NCBI GenBank assembly: GCA_027694045.1
Contig: JAQEWB010000001.1
Location: 868,001 to 932,000 of the forward strand
Reading direction: 5' to 3'
Source: Bacillaceae bacterium OF18-1A
Lineage (GTDB): Bacteria > Bacillota > Bacilli > Bacillales > Bacillaceae_G
DNA length: 64,000 nucleotides
Shown here: positions 17,621 through 25,597 of the stretch, in pieces
Layout of the letters: each line of letters begins with the position of its first letter
Numbering within the stretch: position 1 is the stretch's first letter
Notes under the pieces: generated by a model
The model's database searches: none
The model's input: only the letters and a program-made list of their open reading frames with translations
What the model was told of the DNA's origin: nothing
Made by a program: the position numbers and the translations under genes

Positions 17621-18016
17621 AGCACTCTTTCATTGTTTATCTCTATTTTTACAATATGCTATGCATCCTCCTCTCTGCTCAAGATGATAAATATGCCCCT
17701 TACAAAGCAGTGTCTTTCTCCATAATCTCTCCATTCCCCTTATTATTACTCTAATTACTAACCTTGTTATTGATTTTTGATTTTTTTGAATATTTAAGAC
17801 ATTAGAGTGTTATTACGCGGAGTATAGTTGTCAGACCTCTTTGTTTTTATCACAAATATAGTAACATATTTACTAAAAAATAAAAACATATTTTCAAATA
17901 GATTTTTTCGAAAATCGAAATTATCTACATTTTTTTATTTTTCCACACAAATATTGTTAAAACTCCCTTTTTTCTCAAATTATTATTTCGAAATACTTTT
18001 CATATGTCATACTGTA
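17621..18016. other. AT-rich intergenic region upstream of brnQ
   Basis: About 400 bases between brnQ and the convergent-side terminator of the CBS gene. A weak CodY-like box (ATTTTTTTGAATATT) lies at 17780-17794. An open frame at 17828-18037 is low-complexity Phe/Ile/Tyr-rich, has no ribosome site and ends in a terminator, so I do not call it. Confidence 0.4.
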
Positions 18017-18046
18017 AAAGCCATCCAATATAATTAGATGGCTTTG
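18017..18046 (-). terminator. Terminator of the CBS-domain gene
   Basis: Stem AAAGCCATC / GATGGCTTT with a T-run on the minus strand, just after the gene's stop. Confidence 0.8.
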
Positions 18047-18053
18047 TTTCATG

Positions 18054-18701
18054 TTAATCTATCGTTTCAACTTCACGTGGGTTATTCATTTCTTCTACAT
18101 ACACAACTCTAAATCCGTGATCTTCTAAATCTTTCAACAACACTTCTAATTCGCTATCGTTAAACTCTTCTCCTAATGTGAACATAATTCTGCGAACTAA
18201 TAACGCATCATTATCAAAAGTCATTAAACTTTGAATACCAGTGTATTTTTTTAAAACTGTTGATAGTTTTTGAATAGCTCCATTGTAATCTTGTGTTCCA
18301 ATCATGACCGAATATTTACTAGAATGAACACCCCAAGCATCTTCTAATAACTCAAATACTTTTTTATGAGTTAAGATCCCAAGGAAAACTCCTTTTTCAT
18401 CAACTACTGATAAATAAGGTAATTTTTTTATTGTGAAAAAGATTTTAAAGAAAGAAGAATCTTCTCTCACATACCCATCTCTATCCTTTAATAATTGTAA
18501 TACACTCTCTTCAAGTGAACCTTTATATTCTAAAATATCTACTTTGTATATATTCCCTAAATATTTCTCTTTTCGTTCATCTAAAACCGGTACACAGCGA
18601 TACCCAGTTTTATTTAAATGCTCCAGTGCTTCTCCTACCGTAATTGAACTCGAGCAAAATAAAACTTCCCTCTTTGGCACATAATTCCCTTTAATCCTCA
18701 T
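18054..18701 (-). CDS. CBS domain protein with C-terminal ACT-like domain (CbpA-like)
   Basis: 215 residues. Two CBS motifs occupy about 1-125 (VGEALEHLNKTGYRCVPVLD; LPYLSVVDEKGVFLGILTHKKVFELL) and an ACT-like region follows (SVMIGTQDYNGAIQKLSTVL to the end). This architecture and length match the Listeria c-di-AMP-binding protein CbpA as I remember it; that comparison is from memory, so the ligand is an inference. AAGGAGG precedes the ATG. Two CodY-like boxes lie 50-90 bases upstream, pointing to nutrient-linked control. Confidence 0.8.
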   Translation of the reverse strand: MRIKGNYVPKREVLFCSSSITVGEALEHLNKTGYRCVPVLDERKEKYLGNIYKVDILEYKGSLEESVLQLLKDRDGYVREDSSFFKIFFTIKKLPYLSVVDEKGVFLGILTHKKVFELLEDAWGVHSSKYSVMIGTQDYNGAIQKLSTVLKKYTGIQSLMTFDNDALLVRRIMFTLGEEFNDSELEVLLKDLEDHGFRVVYVEEMNNPREVETID

Positions 18702-18748
18702 AAAAAGCCTCCTTATGTTAAAATACTTTCTGTGCCATAACTATATTA

Positions 18749-18763
18749 TATTTTCAGAAAAAA
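18749..18763. promoter_or_regulatory. CodY-like box 1
   Basis: TATTTTCAGAAAAAA matches 11 to 12 of 15 positions of the CodY consensus AATTTTCWGAAAATT. Weaker than its two neighbours; it lies before the CBS-domain gene. Confidence 0.35.
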
Positions 18764-18779
18764 ATAAATAATTTATTTT

Positions 18780-18794
18780 ATTTTTCTGAAAATT
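18780..18794. promoter_or_regulatory. CodY-like box 2
   Basis: ATTTTTCTGAAAATT differs from the CodY consensus AATTTTCWGAAAATT at one position. It lies 79 bases upstream of the CBS-domain gene's start and in the promoter space shared with the divergent permease-like gene. Confidence 0.55.
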
Positions 18795-18923
18795 ATTCAT
18801 TTTCTTGTCATAATTTATCCAAGATTCATACACTTATATAACCTATATAATTAAATACTCCATAATTCCCTTTACGAAAAATATATTGTAACTTACTCTG
18901 AAAAAAGATAAAATAAGAATAAG

Positions 18924-18938
18924 AATTTTCTGAATATT
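18924..18938. promoter_or_regulatory. CodY-like box 3
   Basis: AATTTTCTGAATATT differs from the consensus at one position and lies directly before the ribosome site of the permease-like gene, where binding would block transcription. Confidence 0.5.
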
Positions 18939-18957
18939 CTAAGAGTAGGTGAATTAT

Positions 18958-19827
18958 ATGACTTTATTGCGCTCACATATATGCAAATTTTTCATTGGCA
19001 TCCTCATTATTTTTATTATTAGTCCTATTCCAGCAGTATTCATTACACATAAATACTCATATGTAACTGGCTTTTTTAGCATTTTTCATAATTTTTCACA
19101 ACTTTCTTCTATATCCATTCCCAAAATTGATTGGATGCACGAATCTATCTTCTTTTCAGTAAATCAGATCATACATACTTCTAACCATGCAACGTCGTTA
19201 TTTCCTTACATATGGGAAATATATTTTTTATCGACTGTTCGTTTTACCTTTACTCTTGCAATTGGCTTTTTTATAAGTTTAGGAATCGGTCATTTATTTT
19301 TAAAAGCACCAAATTCATTAAAAAAGGTTACTACTTTATTACACTGGATACCGTACTCTATTTGCACTGTCTTTTTGCAATGTTCTATATTATTACTTCT
19401 TCTCTACATCGCAAACGGTGTAAAGTTTCCTTTCTTCTCATCTTTGATCATCGTATGTAGCACCTCTATGATTATCGTTATGCAAGCAATAAAAAAATGG
19501 CTTCCTTTCCTTTATAATACAAATGAATATGAAATAAAAAACTCTGCTTTCCTTGTTGATACATTATTTTTAGCACTTACTTCAAACCACAAATCTATTT
19601 TAGGTTCCATTGTTCTTTCCTTTACATTTATGGAATGTATTTTTCACACAAACGGATTATTACAATTTATCGTTCAATTCGGTGGAAATACCCCTGTAAT
19701 TATCACGATTGGTTTATTACTTTTGTATATCCCGTACAGTGCTCTATCCTTTCTACAAGCACTTTGGACAACGAACTATTCTAAACAACAAACTTACACT
19801 GTAACACGAAGCATTCCAAAACCGTAA
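18958..19827 (+). CDS. Degenerate OppB-type ABC permease-like protein
   Basis: 289 residues from ATG 18958 (GTAGGTG 6 bases upstream; an in-frame GTG overlaps that site). About six hydrophobic segments with a large extracytoplasmic loop after the first, as in DppB/OppB permeases. The last 80 residues (MECIFHTNGLLQFIVQFGG, then a membrane helix and SALSFLQALWTTNY) look like the end of a peptide-transport permease, but the EAA ATPase-contact loop is not clear. There is no partner permease, ATPase or binding protein nearby. Flanked by CodY-like boxes. Confidence 0.6.
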   Translation: MTLLRSHICKFFIGILIIFIISPIPAVFITHKYSYVTGFFSIFHNFSQLSSISIPKIDWMHESIFFSVNQIIHTSNHATSLFPYIWEIYFLSTVRFTFTLAIGFFISLGIGHLFLKAPNSLKKVTTLLHWIPYSICTVFLQCSILLLLLYIANGVKFPFFSSLIIVCSTSMIIVMQAIKKWLPFLYNTNEYEIKNSAFLVDTLFLALTSNHKSILGSIVLSFTFMECIFHTNGLLQFIVQFGGNTPVIITIGLLLLYIPYSALSFLQALWTTNYSKQQTYTVTRSIPKP

Positions 19828-19833
19828 AATTAA

Positions 19834-19873
19834 ATAACCCTCCGCATTCCGACAGTTGAGGGTTATTCCTTTT
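19834..19873 (+). terminator. Terminator of the permease-like gene
   Basis: Stem ATAACCCTC / GAGGGTTAT with a 15-base loop, then CCTTTTG. Confidence 0.75.
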
Positions 19874-19942
19874 GTATCAGGGACAAAATAATAGTAAAAT
19901 CTAAAACTACACGAGAAACATACCAATATTTACCCTTTTCCT

Positions 19943-20000
19943 TTGACTATTCTTTTCATTTGGATTTATTATAAAAGTATAACATAACCGCAGGAGGTGA
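19943..20000 (+). promoter_or_regulatory. Promoter and strong distant ribosome site of the CNNM/CorC gene
   Basis: -35 TTGACT (19943-19948), 18-base spacer, -10 TATTAT (19967-19972). A near-perfect ribosome site AGGAGGTGA lies at 19992-20000, 36 bases before the best start codon of the gene. Confidence 0.5.
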
Positions 20001-20035
20001 CATCTTTATTCCACAATTTGGAGTAAAGCATACAC

Positions 20036-21343
20036 TTGGACATATTCAATATTTTTCTCATCTTCATACTTATCCTTATCTCCGGCTTCTTCGTTGCATC
20101 AGAATTCGCTGTTGTAAAAGTACGAAAAAGTCGAATTGATCAGCTTGCAAATGAAGGAAATAAGCAGGCATTAGCTGCAAGGAGCGTTGTATCAAATTTA
20201 GACGTGTATTTATCTGCTTGTCAGCTCGGAATTACAATTACATCTTTAGGTCTTGGGTGGCTTGGTGAACCAACTGTAGAGCATATTCTTCGACCACTAT
20301 TTGAAAGAATCAATATTACTGGTACGATGGCTAACACCTTATCTTTTATAATCGCTTTTAGTGTTATTACTTTTTTCCACGTTGTATTAGGAGAATTAGT
20401 TCCAAAGTCTTTTGCAATTCAAAAAGCAGAGACAATTGCTTTGAAATTTGCTAAACCACTCATTTGGTTTGATAAAATTATGTATCCATTCATATGGTTA
20501 TTAAATAGTACTGCTGTATTTTTCACAAAGTTATTCGGTTTAGAACCTGCTAAAGAAAATGAACTTGCTCATTCTGAAGAAGAATTACGTCTTATATTAG
20601 GTGAAAGCTTTAAAAGTGGTGAAATTAATCAAACTGAGTATAAATATGTAAATAACATTTTTGAATTTGACGATCGAGTGGCGAAGGAAATTATGGTTCC
20701 TCGTACCGAGATGGTTTGTTTGTCTATTGAAAATACGTTAAAAGAAAATATGGATATCGCTGCAACTGAAAAATATACCCGTTATCCTATAATTGAAAAA
20801 GATAAAGATGATATTATTGGGATGATAAATACGAAAGAAGTATTTCATGACCAAACGAAAGGTATTTATAAACCACTTGAATCTTACATACATCCCGTAC
20901 TAACTGTTTTTGAAACTGTGCCACTTCGTAAAACGTTAGTACATCTTCAAAAAAACAGAGTTCAAATGGCAATCGTTATGGATGAATATGGTGGTACTGC
21001 TGGACTTTTAACGATGGAAGATATTCTTGAAGAAATCATTGGAGAGATTCAAGATGAATTTGATGCAGACGAATCACCTATGATTGAAAAACGTAACCCT
21101 AAGCTTACTGTTTTAGATGGTAAAGTACTCATTTCTGAAGTAAATGATATGTTTGGTCTACATATTGATGATAGTGATTTAGATACAATTGGTGGATGGC
21201 TCCTTTCTCAAGCTGCTGACTTAAATATTGAAGTTGGTTATTCGATTGAATATGCTGGATTTCAATTTAAAGCATTAGAACTTGATGGTCATCAAATTAA
21301 AAAAATTGCTGTACATAAATTAGATACTAAAAAGGAGTTATAA
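20036..21343 (+). CDS. Hemolysin/CorC family protein (CNNM, CBS, CorC_HlyC domains)
   Basis: 435 residues. Order: DUF21/CNNM membrane domain with four hydrophobic segments (1-190), a CBS pair (about 215-335, beginning VAKEIMVPRTEMV and including VMDEYGGTAGLLTMEDILEEIIG) and a C-terminal CorC_HlyC domain (350-430). The family is linked to Mg or Co efflux and is not a toxin. The start TTG 20036 is the first usable codon in this frame (a stop lies at 20024); GGAG at 20020 is 12 bases away, while the much stronger AGGAGGTGA is 36 bases away. Followed one base later by a DUF456 gene. Confidence 0.9.
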   Translation: MDIFNIFLIFILILISGFFVASEFAVVKVRKSRIDQLANEGNKQALAARSVVSNLDVYLSACQLGITITSLGLGWLGEPTVEHILRPLFERINITGTMANTLSFIIAFSVITFFHVVLGELVPKSFAIQKAETIALKFAKPLIWFDKIMYPFIWLLNSTAVFFTKLFGLEPAKENELAHSEEELRLILGESFKSGEINQTEYKYVNNIFEFDDRVAKEIMVPRTEMVCLSIENTLKENMDIAATEKYTRYPIIEKDKDDIIGMINTKEVFHDQTKGIYKPLESYIHPVLTVFETVPLRKTLVHLQKNRVQMAIVMDEYGGTAGLLTMEDILEEIIGEIQDEFDADESPMIEKRNPKLTVLDGKVLISEVNDMFGLHIDDSDLDTIGGWLLSQAADLNIEVGYSIEYAGFQFKALELDGHQIKKIAVHKLDTKKEL

Positions 21344-21344
21344 A

Positions 21345-21827
21345 GTGACTGTTTTATTAACAATTTGTATCATTGCCTGTTTCATCATTTCATTTCTCGC
21401 CTTTATTTACCCTATCATTCCAGGTATCGTAGCTGTATGGGCTGGATATCTCATTTATCACTTTGGTATAAATGGCGGAGAATTAACGATTTCTTTTTGG
21501 ATTGTTCAAGCGATTTTCACACTATTTATTTTCGTTGCTGATTTTATTGCAAATGGATATTTCCTAAAAAAATACGGAAGCTCTAAGTGGGGCGAACGTG
21601 TTGGTATGGTTTCGATCATTGTCGGATCTTTCTTCTTTCCCCCATTTGGTTTAATTATCATACCGTTCTTATCCGTATTTATAACAGAGATAATGCATAA
21701 AAAAGCACCAAAAGATGCCTTTTTAGTAGGAGTTGCTACTGTAGTTGGCTTTTTAAGCAGTACAGTAGCGAAAGCAATTCTCCAAATCATTATGATTATC
21801 ATTTTCGTATGTTACATCATCTTTTAA
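21345..21827 (+). CDS. DUF456 family membrane protein
   Basis: 160 residues, GTG start with AAAAGGAG 7 bases upstream. Glycine-rich hydrophobic hairpins (about 5-35, 45-65, 85-115, 130-158) and the FPPFGLIIIPFLSVFITE motif are typical of DUF456. Function unknown. It is one base from the stop of the CNNM/CorC gene, so the two are co-transcribed and may act together in the membrane. Confidence 0.85.
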   Translation: MTVLLTICIIACFIISFLAFIYPIIPGIVAVWAGYLIYHFGINGGELTISFWIVQAIFTLFIFVADFIANGYFLKKYGSSKWGERVGMVSIIVGSFFFPPFGLIIIPFLSVFITEIMHKKAPKDAFLVGVATVVGFLSSTVAKAILQIIMIIIFVCYIIF

Positions 21828-21855
21828 CCATCCCAATTTTGGGATGGTTTTTTAA
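21827..21855. terminator. Bidirectional terminator, DUF456 / NAD(P)-binding gene
   Basis: Stem AACCATCCC / GGGATGGTT with TTTTTT on the plus side, between convergent genes. Confidence 0.85.
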
Positions 21856-22472
21856 TACGAAATGCCTATTCGACTATTTCCATATATATTTCTATTACAC
21901 ACATCCCATGTAAAATGTGCTGTATCACCAACTGTAATTTTCGCTCCATCTTCTGGTAATATATCTTTTTCAGTTCGATATACTCCTGTCATATCACCAT
22001 TTATTAAATGTGTCGGGCAAATAATCGTCCAACACAATTTACTTTGACTAAGTGCCTCATATGCTGCTAAGTGATCTTCTGCTGCTGTTGTCGTTTTCCT
22101 TTTTGATTCCATTGATTGAAAACGGTATAAATTCGGATTTGTTCTTGCTTGTAAAATACCTGCTGTTCCTACTGTAATAATTTTCTTAACGTTCTCTTTC
22201 TCCATATACTTTATAATATTTGGCATACTCTTTGATAACGTCCCATTCCCATCCGTTCCAAGAGCGCTAATTACTACTTCACATCCTTTTAACGCTTTCT
22301 TTATATCGTTTTCGTTTAATACATTTCCTTCTATCACTTGTAACCTTTCATGATTTATTTCCATTCTATTTACGTTACGAACTAATGCAGTTACTTCAGC
22401 TGAATCTTTTAATGCCAATTGTATAATTTCTGAACCTACTCTACCTGTTGCTCCTAATATACATATTTTCAT
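21852..22472 (-). CDS. NAD(P)-binding protein (atypical SDR, NmrA/YwnB-like)
   Basis: 206 residues starting MKICILGATGRVGSEI, with the Rossmann GxTGxxG motif at 7-13. The start is fixed by AAGGGAG 7 bases upstream; the frame is open for 65 further codons without a ribosome site. The conserved ISALGTDGNG and TVGTAGIL strands are visible. Likely an NAD(P)H-dependent oxidoreductase or sensor; substrate unknown. Confidence 0.88.
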   Translation of the reverse strand: MKICILGATGRVGSEIIQLALKDSAEVTALVRNVNRMEINHERLQVIEGNVLNENDIKKALKGCEVVISALGTDGNGTLSKSMPNIIKYMEKENVKKIITVGTAGILQARTNPNLYRFQSMESKRKTTTAAEDHLAAYEALSQSKLCWTIICPTHLINGDMTGVYRTEKDILPEDGAKITVGDTAHFTWDVCNRNIYGNSRIGISY

Positions 22473-22514
22473 TTTTTTCTCCCTTTTCAATCTTTCTATT
22501 TTATCAATATACAA

Positions 22515-22546
22515 CAAAAAAGCTTCCTCATATACTGGAGGAAGCT
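22515..22546 (-). terminator. Terminator of the small lipoprotein gene
   Basis: Stem AGCTTCCTC / GAGGAAGCT followed by TTTTTT on the minus strand. Confidence 0.85.
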
Positions 22547-22557
22547 CAATTATCATT

Positions 22558-22740
22558 TTATTTCTTTTCCTTAGAATCAGAAGACTTATCAGTTCCGCTT
22601 GTTTCTTTATCCTTCTTTTCATCCTGTTGTTGTGTTGTCGTGTCATCTTCTTTCTTCTTGTCCTCATCTTTACTACAACCTACCATTAATAAAGAACTTG
22701 CAAGTGCCATAGCAGTTAATGATTTAACCCATTTGTTCAT
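22558..22740 (-). CDS. Small, highly charged lipoprotein
   Basis: 60 residues beginning MNKWVKSLTAMALASSLLMVGC; the lipobox LMVGC gives lipidation at Cys22 (about). The mature part is only some 38 residues, made almost entirely of Lys, Asp, Glu, Thr, Gln and Ser, so it is likely disordered at the outer face of the membrane. AAAGGGAGG precedes the ATG, and the longer frame upstream is spurious. No family recognised. Monocistronic with its own terminator. Confidence 0.8.
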   Translation of the reverse strand: MNKWVKSLTAMALASSLLMVGCSKDEDKKKEDDTTTQQQDEKKDKETSGTDKSSDSKEKK

Positions 22741-22881
22741 TTGCGTTTCCTCCCTTTGATAGAATATGTACAATCCCATATTACTCTCTATTTTTAAAGG
22801 AAAGATTGAAAAACAGTAAATATACCGTAAATATTTGTAAATTTTTTGATAATATACATCTAATCCTTTTTCCATGAAAGT

Positions 22882-22916
22882 AAAAAAACTAAGGCGCTCA
22901 TCATTCCGCCTTAGTT
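22882..22916 (-). terminator. Terminator of the CotF-like gene
   Basis: Stem AACTAAGGCG / CGCCTTAGTT followed by TTTTTTT on the minus strand. Confidence 0.85.
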
Positions 22917-22918
22917 TC

Positions 22919-23377
22919 TCATGCAAACCTCTCATTTTCATATACATATGTAATTTTATATTCCTTCTTCACAACATATTGCCATACGCTATAGGCATAA
23001 CGATTCATTTTCAAAAAACAATTTTCCAAAAACGAACGGAATTCTGGATTTGCAACTTCAACTGCTACTTGAGCAAATTGTAATGCTAATCGTTTTAAAT
23101 GTGAAATATAACAGATTGCAATTTGGATATCTCCTGTATATATATTATCCATTTCCTTTTCTATTTCATGTAAATGAAACGACATTGGTTCGCAAGCTAT
23201 ATGCTGTACATTCTCTCCCTCTTGAAAATTCACTTGTTCATTATACGCTTGTAACATATATGGTAAATGGTGTTGTATTATATCCTTCAACTCTTCATCT
23301 CGAATTTGTTCCGTATACTCTCCTACTTTATAAATCAACATGTAACTATGTCTCATTAACTCTTTCATACAGTCCAT
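22919..23377 (-). CDS. Spore coat protein, CotF-like
   Basis: 152 residues, entirely helical in appearance, beginning MDCMKELMRHSYMLIYKVGEY. Alternating helices with YMLQAYNEQVNF and a Cys-Tyr-Ile-Ser-His segment resemble the CotF/YhcQ coat protein family, which is ferritin-like in fold. I am moderately sure of the family and infer a role in the spore coat. Ribosome site AAGGGAGGTACTGTA. Divergent or co-directional neighbours give no more clues. Confidence 0.55.
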   Translation of the reverse strand: MDCMKELMRHSYMLIYKVGEYTEQIRDEELKDIIQHHLPYMLQAYNEQVNFQEGENVQHIACEPMSFHLHEIEKEMDNIYTGDIQIAICYISHLKRLALQFAQVAVEVANPEFRSFLENCFLKMNRYAYSVWQYVVKKEYKITYVYENERFA

Positions 23378-23408
23378 TACAGTACCTCCCTTCGCTTTTG
23401 TCTCTATA

Positions 23409-24593
23409 TTATAAATATGCTGCTAAAACATTTGCTATTCTTGCTAAAAACCAATCCCAACTACTAATTTTCTTGAAATCTTCTTCAGAAAATCGTTTTG
23501 ATTTATGAAAATCTTCTTTTAAACGATCCCACACGTTAACAACAACTTTTTTATCGTATATAACACAGTTAGATTCGCAATTTAAATAAAAACTTCTATT
23601 ATCAAAGTTCGCTGTACCAATATCGACAATTTCTCCATCAATAATCGTTACTTTCCCATGAAAAAAACCATTTCGATATTGATATATTTCCGCTCCAGCG
23701 TGTAACATGTCTTTCAAATACGGATAAGCAGCTTGTTTTAATAAAACTGCATCACTTTTAAATGGTACGAGAATTTTCACATTAACACCACGATTTAATG
23801 CATTCTTTAACTCTTCCATCATTTCTTTACTTGGTACAAAATACGGTGTAGCGATAATTAAAGATTTTTTCGCCTGCTTTAAAAGCGCCCCATACTTCTG
23901 CCACAAACCTTTTCCGTTTGAAAATAAATATTGATATTTTACATCTCCTTGCACAGGTAAACTTTTATGTACAGACATTGTTTCTCCTGTATCCTCTTTC
24001 CAATCTTCAGCAAATTTTCTTTCCATATCAGTTGCACCATCCCCATTGATGCGCATATGATAATCACGCCATGGACCAAATTTCGGATCTTTTCCGAGGT
24101 ATTCCTTGCCGATATTAAAGCCACCGATGTATGATACTTTCCCATCTATCGTAACAATGCGTCTATGATTCCGCTGATGTAAAGAGTAGAATATATTTTT
24201 CAGTTTAGGTTTTTTACTAAATATAAACTGGACACCCTTACTTTTTAATTGATTAATTAGTTTTTTCTTCAGCTTATATCCACCAATTCGATCCACTGAC
24301 AATTTCACTTCTACTCCGCTAGATGCTTTTTTCTCTAATAATTGTAAAAACTCTCGACTTATTTCATCTTTACCTACAATGTAAAAATGAATATATATAT
24401 TTTTTTCTGCATCGTTTATATCCTCAAACAATCTTTTGTATAACTCTTCTCCATTCGTATATAGTTGAAATTCGCCTAACCGAACTTGTCCTAATTCATA
24501 GTCATTAGCCATTTTCTTCCCCCTTTCCACATCAATGTTCATCCATATAAATACACCTAATAAAAAAAGGATTGCAGCGAAAAAATACTTCAC
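23409..24593 (-). CDS. Cardiolipin synthase (phospholipase D family)
   Basis: 394 residues from GTG 24593 (GGAGAAAGG about 9 bases upstream); an in-frame ATG at 24656 would add 21 residues. One N-terminal membrane helix (about 3-18), then two PLDc domains. The HKD motifs are HRRIVTID (the Lys replaced by Arg) and HGKVTIID with the following GTANFDNRS. Joins two phosphatidylglycerol molecules into cardiolipin. A single N-terminal helix resembles the YwjE-type enzyme rather than ClsA with two. Confidence 0.9.
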   Translation of the reverse strand: MKYFFAAILFLLGVFIWMNIDVERGKKMANDYELGQVRLGEFQLYTNGEELYKRLFEDINDAEKNIYIHFYIVGKDEISREFLQLLEKKASSGVEVKLSVDRIGGYKLKKKLINQLKSKGVQFIFSKKPKLKNIFYSLHQRNHRRIVTIDGKVSYIGGFNIGKEYLGKDPKFGPWRDYHMRINGDGATDMERKFAEDWKEDTGETMSVHKSLPVQGDVKYQYLFSNGKGLWQKYGALLKQAKKSLIIATPYFVPSKEMMEELKNALNRGVNVKILVPFKSDAVLLKQAAYPYLKDMLHAGAEIYQYRNGFFHGKVTIIDGEIVDIGTANFDNRSFYLNCESNCVIYDKKVVVNVWDRLKEDFHKSKRFSEEDFKKISSWDWFLARIANVLAAYL

Positions 24594-24711
24594 GGATAAT
24601 TTCCTTTCTCCACTTACTGTTATTCCTATATCTTCCCTTTTTTTATACATAATCATTCAAGAAAATATGTCATTACATGATATATGTCCATATCAAACAA
24701 CAGCTCATTTG

Positions 24712-24720
24712 CATATTGTA
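24712..24720 (+). promoter_or_regulatory. Candidate sigma-K -10 element before YjcZ gene
   Basis: CATATTGTA fits the late-mother-cell -10 pattern CATAnnnTA and lies 34 bases before the YjcZ start. The -35 is not convincing. Confidence 0.4.
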
Positions 24721-24753
24721 TGTTGTATCTTAAAATAAAAGGAGGAAATAACA

Positions 24754-24840
24754 ATGGGCTTCGCACATGGTAATGGATTTGCGCTCTTAGTCGTATTATT
24801 TATCCTCTTAATCATCGTCGGTGCTGCTTGCTTCTGCTAA
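24754..24840 (+). CDS. YjcZ family sporulation micro-protein
   Basis: 28 residues: [28 protein letters not shown], written here in two parts: a short Gly/His head (1-8), a single hydrophobic helix (9-23) and a Cys-rich end. Preceded by AAAGGAGGAA, 7 bases from the ATG. This is the YjcZ/YqfX-like micro-protein family expressed in the developing spore. A second, longer member lies at 63097. It has its own strong terminator. Confidence 0.88.
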   Translation: MGFAHGNGFALLVVLFILLIIVGAACFC

Positions 24841-24877
24841 GTAGTTATTGTCATATGATATGTGGATGAAAAAACTA

Positions 24878-24914
24878 TAAAAGAGGACACCTATTTTTAG
24901 GTGTCCTCTTTTCA
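24878..24914 (+). terminator. Terminator of the YjcZ gene
   Basis: Stem AAAAGAGGACACCT / AGGTGTCCTCTTTT around ATTTTT. Confidence 0.9.
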
Positions 24915-24966
24915 TTTTAAAAGCATTTTTGTCTGTTATAATAACCTTAACGGCAAAATATTCACT

Positions 24967-25473
24967 TCAAAAAGTTAGCAATGTAGCTACTTTCTTACTC
25001 TCTGCCTTACGAATGTGACGCTGTTCTGCCCGTAGCACTGCAATGCGATGTAATTCTTTTTCTTCTTCTGTTTCGGGGATAACACGTGGAACAGGAACTG
25101 GATTATTTTCCTTGCTCAGCGCAACAAAAGTAACAAATGACGTTGCTGCTATACGTTTCTCACCTGAAATTAAATCTTCAGCTACTACCTTCACAAACAC
25201 TTCCATGGAAGTTCTCCCAGTCCAAATAACAAAAGATTCATAACTAACACAATCTGAAGAGCGAACCGGATGCAAAAAATCGACCCAATCCATAGACGCC
25301 GTAACACATTCTTTTCTCGAATGTCTTGTTGCTGAAATAGAAGCGACCATATCCATCTCTGCCAATATCTTTCCACCAAATAACGTATTATGATCGTTTA
25401 AATCTGTTGGAAATACTCGGCTCGTTTTAAAAACTCTTGATTCATTAGCTGTTTTACCCTTTACCTCTGCCAC
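24967..25473 (-). CDS. Acyl-CoA thioesterase (hotdog fold, YkhA-like)
   Basis: 168 residues from GTG 25473, 8 bases after AAAGGGG; the in-frame GTG three codons up overlaps that site. The single hotdog domain shows the BFIT/YkhA signature: FPTDLNDHNTLFGGKILAEMD near 20-40 (with the conserved N-H-x-x-T-LFGG) and SVDFLHPV-like DWVDFLHPV. Hydrolyses acyl-CoA thioesters; chain-length preference unknown. The 3' tail is charged and helical. Confidence 0.92.
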   Translation of the reverse strand: MAEVKGKTANESRVFKTSRVFPTDLNDHNTLFGGKILAEMDMVASISATRHSRKECVTASMDWVDFLHPVRSSDCVSYESFVIWTGRTSMEVFVKVVAEDLISGEKRIAATSFVTFVALSKENNPVPVPRVIPETEEEKELHRIAVLRAEQRHIRKAESKKVATLLTF

Positions 25474-25569
25474 TGTTTTCACCCCTTTTAGTTATCTATC
25501 CATAATAACCAAATACTACGTCATGAACTACACGTTTAATATTAGCAATTTTTAGAACTTTTAGTCCAC

Positions 25570-25597
25570 AAAAAAGAACCGATTTTATCAATCGGCT
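25570..25597 (-). terminator. Terminator of the permease/TIGR03943 operon
   Basis: Stem GAGCCGAT / ATCGGTTC (one G-U pair) then TTTTTT on the minus strand; the arm overlaps the last codons of the TIGR03943 gene. Confidence 0.75.

Noticed and set aside
17828..18037. 69-codon plus-strand frame upstream of brnQ
   Set aside because: No ribosome site, Phe/Ile-rich AT-driven composition, and it runs into the terminator of the CBS gene.
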